This document shows positions 1 to 6,083 of a stretch of 6,083 nt of DNA, piece by piece (the stretch's first letter is position 1; each line of letters starts with the position of its first letter). The position numbers and the translations under genes are program-made. This DNA comes from an uncultured Limnohabitans sp. GTDB lineage: Bacteria; Pseudomonadota; Gammaproteobacteria; Burkholderiales; Burkholderiaceae_C. Location: the NCBI RefSeq assembly GCF_937889215.1, contig NZ_CALBEX010000580.1:1-6083 (forward strand), in the 5' to 3' direction. Below the pieces are notes generated by a model, which did not search any database, was not told the DNA's origin, and saw only the letters and a program-made list of their open reading frames with translations.

Positions 1-377
1 ACGATGTCACGGATCAGATCTTCGGACAAGTCGGTGTGTTCGCGCAAGGGGAAAGCCACGTTGTCAAACACACTCATGTCGGTGAACAAGGCCCCAAACT
101 GAAAGAGCATGCCCATGCGGCGGCGAGCGGCATAAAGCTCGGCTTGGCGCATGGGGGTGATGTCGGCACCATCGAACAGCAATTGGCCTTGGCTGGCTCG
201 AATTTGCCCGCCAATCAGGCGCAGGACCGTGGTCTTGCCACCACCGGACACCCCCATCAGGGCCGTGACTTGGCCACGCGGCACATTGAAGCTCAGGTTC
301 TTCAAGATGACACGGTCGCCGTACCCGAAAGTCAGGTCACGCAGCTCAACAAGTGGGGGGGTGGAAGTGGTATTCAT
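1..377 (-). CDS. mlaF: Phospholipid ABC transporter ATP-binding protein MlaF (3' part outside window)
   Basis: This is the N-terminal 125 residues of an ABC ATPase; the frame is still open at the left edge. In the Mla system MlaF is the cytoplasmic ATPase that works with the permease MlaE and the substrate-binding protein MlaD to move phospholipids between inner and outer membrane. The Walker A motif GVSGGGKTT lies at residues 42-50 (Lys48, Thr49) and is followed by LRLIGGQI. The Q-loop is in MLFQFGALFTDM (Gln93), and VFDNVAFPLREHT follows; these stretches closely match what I recall of E. coli MlaF rather than a generic ABC ATPase. The signature motif, Walker B and H-loop would lie beyond the edge. 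The ATG at 375-377 is chosen because about 11 residues precede the first conserved strand (VELRDLTFGYG), and the next Met (41) directly precedes Walker A. There is no evident Shine-Dalgarno: a hairpin ends six bases upstream. The gene is co-directional with gltBD after a 105-base gap. Other names used are ttg2A and mkl. Confidence 0.88.
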   Translation of the reverse strand, partial: MNTTSTPPLVELRDLTFGYGDRVILKNLSFNVPRGQVTALMGVSGGGKTTVLRLIGGQIRASQGQLLFDGADITPMRQAELYAARRRMGMLFQFGALFTDMSVFDNVAFPLREHTDLSEDLIRDI

Positions 378-383
378 GAAATA

Positions 384-410
384 ACAAGAGCCGGTAGGTC
401 CGGCTCTTGT
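384..410 (-). terminator. Perfect 11-bp hairpin just before mlaF, possible terminator or attenuator
   Basis: ACAAGAGCCGG at 384-394 pairs perfectly with CCGGCTCTTGT at 400-410 around a five-base loop. Read on the minus strand, the GC-rich stem is followed by TATTTC and then directly by the mlaF ATG. The shape (GC core, T-rich 3' flank) resembles a Rho-independent terminator for gltBD, but the T-tract is short and interrupted. A terminator here would leave only six bases for an mlaF leader, so it may instead be an attenuator, an mRNA 3'-end stabiliser, or a structure affecting mlaF translation. The inverted repeat is certain; its function is inference. Confidence 0.45.
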
Positions 411-421
411 GATGTTAACGA

Positions 422-450
422 ACCAAGGTTTACGCTTTGTAAACCTTGGT
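422..450 (-). other. Perfect 12-bp hairpin in the gltD-mlaF gap
   Basis: ACCAAGGTTTAC at 422-433 is the exact reverse complement of GTAAACCTTGGT at 439-450, with a five-base loop (434-438). On the minus strand the stem is followed by TCGTTAACATC, which is not a T-tract, so it is a poor intrinsic terminator in the gltD direction. Read on the plus strand it is followed by the broken T-rich stretch GTTCTAGGGATTTT, but no plus-strand gene points into it. It could protect the 3' end of the gltBD mRNA, form part of an mlaF leader, or act as a DNA-level palindrome for a regulator. Only the structure is seen. Confidence 0.5.
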
Positions 451-452
451 GT

Positions 453-481
453 TCTAGGGATTTTACCTAGATCTAAATCCC
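453..481 (-). other. Overlapping, mutually exclusive inverted repeats just after gltD
   Basis: Two short stems compete for the same bases. One pairs TCTAGG at 453-458 with CCTAGA at 466-471 (6 bp, seven-base loop). The other pairs GGGATTT at 457-463 with AAATCCC at 475-481 (7 bp, 11-base loop). The element begins one base beyond the gltD stop codon. Both stems are short and fairly AT-rich, so they are weaker than the two hairpins further downstream. They could be the first part of a multi-hairpin 3' end for gltBD, or chance. Confidence 0.3.
460..465 (-). promoter_or_regulatory. Weak candidate -10 element for mlaF
   Basis: The minus-strand hexamer TAAAAT matches the sigma-70 -10 consensus at five of six positions, and a G lies two bases before it as in half of an extended -10. 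No convincing -35 box is found 15-19 bases upstream: the best match is TTAAGG, three of six, at 15 bases. If used, transcription would start near 453 and give mlaF a leader of about 75 bases containing both strong hairpins. An AT-rich gap could give such a match by chance. Confidence 0.18.
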
Positions 482-482
482 C

Positions 483-1964
<1,482 letters not shown>

Positions 1965-1969
1965 GATGC

Positions 1970-1977
1970 TCTTCCTT
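1970..1977 (-). promoter_or_regulatory. Ribosome binding site of gltD
   Basis: The minus-strand sequence AAGGAAGA lies in the 30-base gltB-gltD spacer (1965-1994). Its AAGGA core is separated from the gltD ATG by eight bases, which supports the chosen start and lets gltD be translated independently of gltB. No promoter or terminator is evident in this spacer. Confidence 0.8.
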
Positions 1978-1994
1978 CAATCTTGACGTTCAGC

Positions 1995-4900
1995 TCAAGC
2001 AACCACCGGCTGAGCAGCCTTGGCCGCTTTGCGGGCGTTGATTTCGCCCAGGGCGCGCTTGTATTCGTTGGGGAACACCTTCACGAACTTGGCACGGGCC
2101 GTGGCCCAGTTGTCCAGCAACTCGCGGGCGCGCTGGCTGCCTGTCCACTTCAAGTGGTCTTCCAGCAGTTTCTTCAGCTGCGCTTCGTCGGCCTGATCGC
2201 GGTGCCAGACCTTGCGGTCCACTTGCGCTTCTTGCTCGGCCACAGTCAGCACTTTTTCCATGCTGACCATGGCGGTGTTGCAGCGCGAAGCGAACTCGCC
2301 ATCTTCGTCGTACACGTAGGCGATGCCGCCACTCATGCCTGCACCAAAGTTGCGGCCGGTTTTGCCCAACACCGCCACGGTGCCGCCAGTCATGTATTCG
2401 CAGCCATGGTCACCTGTGCCCTCGACCACCGCCGTGGCACCCGACAAACGCACGGCAAAGCGCTCGCCAGCCACGCCAGCAAAGAACGCCTCACCTGTGG
2501 TCGCACCGTACATGACGGTGTTGCCGACGATGATGTTTTGCGATGCCACACCTCGGAAATCGAGGCTGGGGCGTACCACCACTCGGCCACCCGACAAACC
2601 TTTGCCGGTGTAATCGTTGGCTTCACCGATCAAGTACAGCGTGATCCCTTTGGTCAAAAATGCACCAAACGACTGACCGCCCGTGCCTTCAAGTTGGATG
2701 CGGATGGTGTCGTCGGGCAATCCGTCGGGGTGCACCTTGGTCACCGCGCCAGACAGCATGGCGCCGACCGATCGGTTCACGTTGCGTGCCGTTTCCATGA
2801 ACTGGACTTTTTCGCCCTTGTCAATGGCGGGGCGGCTCTTCGCAATCAGCACGTTGTCCAGGGCCTTTTCGAGGCCATGGTCTTGTGTGTCCACATGGCG
2901 CACAGCCACGGTGGAGTCGACCATCGGCACGGCCAAAAGGCGAGCGAAATCGAGGCCACGGGCCTTCCAATGCGCCACACCACTCTTCATGTCGAGCAGG
3001 TCGGCACGGCCCACCAAGTCGTCGAATTTGGCCACACCCAACTGGGCCATGATCTGGCGCACCTCTTCGGCGATGAAGAAGAAGTAGTTCACCACATGCT
3101 CGGGCTTGCCGGTGAACTTTTTGCGCAAGTCGGCGTCTTGGGTGGCCACACCCACAGGGCAGGTGTTCAGGTGGCATTTGCGCATCATGATGCAGCCCTC
3201 GACCACCAGCGGTGCGGTGGCGAAGCCGAACTCGTCCGCGCCCAACAAGGCGCCAATGGCGACGTCACGGCCGGTCTTCATTTGGCCATCGGCCTGCACG
3301 CGGATGCGACCGCGCAGGCCGTTGAGCACCAAGGTCTGCTGGGTTTCGGCCAAACCGATTTCCCAAGGCGAGCCTGCATGCTTGACCGACGACCAAGGCG
3401 AAGCGCCCGTGCCGCCGTCGTGACCGGCGATCACGACGTGGTCGGCCTTGCACTTAGCCACACCGGCGGCGATGGTGCCGACGCCGATTTCGGAGACCAG
3501 CTTCACGCTGATGTCGCTGTGTGGGGCGACGTTTTTCAGGTCGTGGATCAGCTGGGCCAAATCCTCGATGGAGTAGATGTCGTGGTGCGGCGGTGGCGAG
3601 ATCAAACCAACACCGGGCACCGAGTGGCGCAGCTTGCCGATGTAGTCGGACACTTTGCCGCCAGGCAACTGGCCGCCTTCACCGGGCTTGGCACCCTGGG
3701 CCATCTTGATCTGGATTTGGTCGGCGCTGGACAGGTATTCGGCGGTGACACCGAAGCGGCCCGAGGCGACTTGCTTGATCTTGGAGCGCAAGCTGTCGCC
3801 TGCCTCCAGTGGCATGTCCACTTCGACGTTCTCGGCACCGATCACGCTCTTGAGCGAATCACCGACCTTGATCGGGATGCCCTTGAGTTCGTTGCGGTAA
3901 CGGGCCGCATCTTCACCGCCTTCACCGGTGTTGCTCTTGCCGCCGATGCGGTTCATGGCCACGGCCAAGGTGGCGTGCGCTTCAGTGGAAATCGAGCCCA
4001 GCGACATCGCTCCGGTGGCGAAACGCTTGACGATCTCGGCGGCAGGCTCGACCTGCTCCAAAGGGATGGCTTTGGACGGGTCGATCTTGAACTCGAACAG
4101 GCCGCGCAGCGTCATGTGGCGCTTGCTTTGGTCGTTGATGATCTGCGCGTACTCCTTGTACGTGCTGAAGTTGTTGGCACGGGTGGAGTGCTGCAACTTG
4201 GCAATCGCATCGGGCGTCCACATGTGCTCTTCGCCACGGGCGCGCCAGGCGTATTCGCCGCCCGCGTCGAGCATGGTGGCCAGGATCGGGTCGTCGCTGA
4301 AGGCAGCCGTGTGCATGCGGAAGGCTTCTTCAGCGATCTCGAACACGCCGATACCGCCCACGCGGCTGGCCGTGCCGGTGAAGTATTTGTTGATGGTCTC
4401 TGTGTTGATGCCGATCGCCTCGAACAACTGCGCACCACAATACGACATGTAGGTCGACACGCCCATCTTGGACATGATCTTGGACAAGCCCTTGCCAATC
4501 GCCTTGACGTAGTTGTAGAGGGCTTTTTCGGCCGACAGGTCGCCGGGCAATTCTTTGTGCAGCGCGGCCAGGGTTTCCATTGCCAGGTAGGGGTGCACGG
4601 CTTCCGCGCCGTAACCGGCCAACACCGCAAAGTGGTGCACTTCGCGGGCGGTGCCGGTCTCCACCACCAAGCCTGCGGTGGTGCGCAAGCCCTCGGTCAC
4701 CAGGTGTTGGTGAATGGCCGACAGCGCCAGCAACGCGGGCACAGCCACTTGGGTGGCGGTCACGCCACGGTCGCTGATGATCAGGATGTTGTGGCCACCC
4801 TTGATGGCGTCCACCGCTTCGGCGCACAGCGATGCCAGCTTGGCTTCCACGCCTTCGCGGCCCCACAGGGCGGGGTAGGTGATGTCCAGTGTGGCGCTCT

Positions 4901-6083
4901 TGAACTTGCCTTTGGTGGCTTGGTCAATGTTGCGCAGCTTGGCCATGTCGGCGAAGTCCAGGATCGGCTGGCTGACTTCCAGTCGCATCGGTGGATTGAC
5001 TTGGTTGATGTCCAGCAGGTTCGGCTTGGGGCCGATGAAGGACACCAAGGACATCACGATCGCTTCACGGATCGGGTCGATGGGCGGGTTGGTCACTTGC
5101 GCAAACAACTGCTTGAAGTAGTTGTAGAGCGGCTTGTTTTTGTCTGACAACACGGCCAGCGGGCTGTCGTTGCCCATGGAGCCCAAGGCTTCCTCACCGG
5201 CCGCAGCCATGGGGGCCAGCAAGAATTTGATGTCTTCTTGTGTGGTGCCAAAAGCTTGCTGCAAGTCCAGCAAGGCCACGTCGGAGGCGGGCGCCACAGG
5301 TCCTGCGGCCACGTCGTCGAGCTTGATGCGCAGGTTTTCAATCCACTGCTTGTAAGGCTTGGCGCTGGCCAGACCGGCTTTCAACTCTTCGTCGTTGATC
5401 ATGCGGCCTTGTTCCAGGTCGATCAGGAACATCTTGCCGGGCTGCAGACGCCACTTGCGCACAATCTTGCTTTCGGGGATCGGCAGCACGCCGGTTTCCG
5501 AACCCATGATGACCATGTCGTCGTCGGTGATGATGTAGCGCGAGGGGCGCAGGCCATTGCGGTCCAGCGTGGCACCGATCTGGCGGCCGTCGGTGAACAC
5601 GATCGAGGCGGGGCCGTCCCATGGCTCGAGCATCGCAGCGTGGTATTCGTAGAAGGCCTTGCGGCGCTCGTCCATGGTGGTGTGGTTCTCCCAAGGCTCG
5701 GGAATCATCATCATCACGGCCTGGCTGATGGGGTAACCCGCCATCGTCAGCAGTTCGAGGCAGTTGTCAAAGGTGGCGGTGTCGGACTGGCCAGCGAAGC
5801 TGATGGGGTAGAGCTTTTGCAGGTCGGCGGCCAGTACGGGCGAGGACATCACGCCTTCGCGGGCCTTCATCCAGTTGTAGTTGCCCTTGACGGTGTTGAT
5901 CTCACCGTTGTGCGCCACATAGCGGTACGGGTGAGCCAATGGCCACTCAGGGAAGGTGTTGGTGGAAAAGCGCTGGTGCACCAGGCCCAGCGCGGAGACA
6001 CAGCGCTCGTCTTGCAGGTCGAGGTAATAGGTGCCAACTTGATCAGCCAGCAGCAAACCCTTGTAAACCGCGGTGCGGCTGGA
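1995..6083 (-). CDS. gltB: Glutamate synthase [NADPH] large (alpha) subunit (5' part outside window)
   Basis: The frame is open from the right edge to a TGA at 1995-1997, giving 1362 C-terminal residues (numbered here from the edge). The enzyme splits glutamine, channels the ammonia to its FMN site and reduces the 2-iminoglutarate formed from 2-oxoglutarate to glutamate. Residues 1 to about 230 are the end of the class II glutaminase domain, with [18 protein letters not shown] from residue 38 and the oxyanion-hole Asn59-Gly60 in HNGEINT. The catalytic N-terminal Cys lies off the window; roughly 200 residues are missing compared with full-length relatives of about 1500-1580. The central domain spans about 268-585. 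The FMN/synthase domain spans about 650-1010, with GAMSLGSIS near 690, [12 protein letters not shown] near 713 and [10 protein letters not shown] near 887. The 3Fe-4S cysteines are 964, 970 and 975 (C-x5-C-x4-C). The GXGXG beta-helix domain spans about 1110-1280. No internal break is seen. An in-frame TTG at 6054-6056 is an internal Leu codon, not the start, because the upstream codons encode the family motif SSRTAVYKG. gltD follows 30 bases downstream. Confidence 0.98.
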   Translation of the reverse strand, partial: SSRTAVYKGLLLADQVGTYYLDLQDERCVSALGLVHQRFSTNTFPEWPLAHPYRYVAHNGEINTVKGNYNWMKAREGVMSSPVLAADLQKLYPISFAGQSDTATFDNCLELLTMAGYPISQAVMMMIPEPWENHTTMDERRKAFYEYHAAMLEPWDGPASIVFTDGRQIGATLDRNGLRPSRYIITDDDMVIMGSETGVLPIPESKIVRKWRLQPGKMFLIDLEQGRMINDEELKAGLASAKPYKQWIENLRIKLDDVAAGPVAPASDVALLDLQQAFGTTQEDIKFLLAPMAAAGEEALGSMGNDSPLAVLSDKNKPLYNYFKQLFAQVTNPPIDPIREAIVMSLVSFIGPKPNLLDINQVNPPMRLEVSQPILDFADMAKLRNIDQATKGKFKSATLDITYPALWGREGVEAKLASLCAEAVDAIKGGHNILIISDRGVTATQVAVPALLALSAIHQHLVTEGLRTTAGLVVETGTAREVHHFAVLAGYGAEAVHPYLAMETLAALHKELPGDLSAEKALYNYVKAIGKGLSKIMSKMGVSTYMSYCGAQLFEAIGINTETINKYFTGTASRVGGIGVFEIAEEAFRMHTAAFSDDPILATMLDAGGEYAWRARGEEHMWTPDAIAKLQHSTRANNFSTYKEYAQIINDQSKRHMTLRGLFEFKIDPSKAIPLEQVEPAAEIVKRFATGAMSLGSISTEAHATLAVAMNRIGGKSNTGEGGEDAARYRNELKGIPIKVGDSLKSVIGAENVEVDMPLEAGDSLRSKIKQVASGRFGVTAEYLSSADQIQIKMAQGAKPGEGGQLPGGKVSDYIGKLRHSVPGVGLISPPPHHDIYSIEDLAQLIHDLKNVAPHSDISVKLVSEIGVGTIAAGVAKCKADHVVIAGHDGGTGASPWSSVKHAGSPWEIGLAETQQTLVLNGLRGRIRVQADGQMKTGRDVAIGALLGADEFGFATAPLVVEGCIMMRKCHLNTCPVGVATQDADLRKKFTGKPEHVVNYFFFIAEEVRQIMAQLGVAKFDDLVGRADLLDMKSGVAHWKARGLDFARLLAVPMVDSTVAVRHVDTQDHGLEKALDNVLIAKSRPAIDKGEKVQFMETARNVNRSVGAMLSGAVTKVHPDGLPDDTIRIQLEGTGGQSFGAFLTKGITLYLIGEANDYTGKGLSGGRVVVRPSLDFRGVASQNIIVGNTVMYGATTGEAFFAGVAGERFAVRLSGATAVVEGTGDHGCEYMTGGTVAVLGKTGRNFGAGMSGGIAYVYDEDGEFASRCNTAMVSMEKVLTVAEQEAQVDRKVWHRDQADEAQLKKLLEDHLKWTGSQRARELLDNWATARAKFVKVFPNEYKRALGEINARKAAKAAQPVVA

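Noticed and set aside
36..470. Plus-strand open frame of 144 codons across the mlaF start and the hairpin gap
   Set aside because: Most of it is antisense to conserved mlaF sequence including Walker A and the Q-loop, and the rest runs through inverted repeats. No domain is recognisable.
1965..1994. Promoter or terminator between gltB and gltD
   Set aside because: The spacer is only 30 bases, contains a Shine-Dalgarno for gltD, and shows neither a hairpin nor promoter-like hexamers. Operon transcription is the simplest reading.
1983..5147. Plus-strand open frame of 1054 codons as a real gene
   Set aside because: It lies wholly opposite gltB in codon register, its translation is a His/Gly/Val/Ala-rich sequence with no recognisable domain, and gltB is an unmistakable intact gene. 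It exists because gltB avoids TTA, CTA and TCA.
6054..6056. TTG as the gltB start codon
   Set aside because: The frame continues upstream to the window edge with residues SSRTAVYKG that belong to the GltB family, and a start here would remove most of the glutaminase domain including its catalytic Cys.

Overview
The window is one co-directional block of housekeeping genes, all on the minus strand and read from the right edge to the left: gltB (5' end outside the window), gltD (complete), a 105-base gap rich in inverted repeats, then the first 125 codons of an mlaF-type ABC transporter ATPase that leaves by the left edge. No mobile element, RNA gene, CRISPR array, phage gene or transferred island can be seen. 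Nothing here looks like a previously undescribed system.

Organism: the fairly high GC content, the protein sequences and the order gltB-gltD-mlaF suggest a betaproteobacterium of the order Burkholderiales, where I recall the mla lipid-transport cluster following gltBD. A freshwater Comamonadaceae-like genome (Limnohabitans/Rhodoferax type) would fit, but family and genus are inference only.

Layout: 6083-1995 is the large (alpha) subunit of NADPH-dependent glutamate synthase, missing roughly 200 N-terminal residues including the catalytic cysteine. A 30-base spacer with a good Shine-Dalgarno sequence leads into gltD (1964-483), the small (beta) FAD/NADPH subunit. Together they form GOGAT: GltD takes electrons from NADPH through FAD and Fe-S clusters to the FMN of GltB, which reductively combines 2-oxoglutarate with ammonia released from glutamine to give two glutamates. 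Positions 482-378 hold two perfect hairpins (12-bp and 11-bp stems) and a weaker pair of overlapping inverted repeats. The second perfect hairpin ends six bases before the mlaF start codon. mlaF (377-1) encodes the ATPase of the Mla system for phospholipid transport between the inner and outer membranes.

The part most worth a second look is the gltD-mlaF gap: it has strong structure, no visible Shine-Dalgarno for mlaF, and no clear answer to whether mlaF is read through from gltBD or starts its own transcript. The long plus-strand open frames over gltB and gltD are shadows caused by codon choice.
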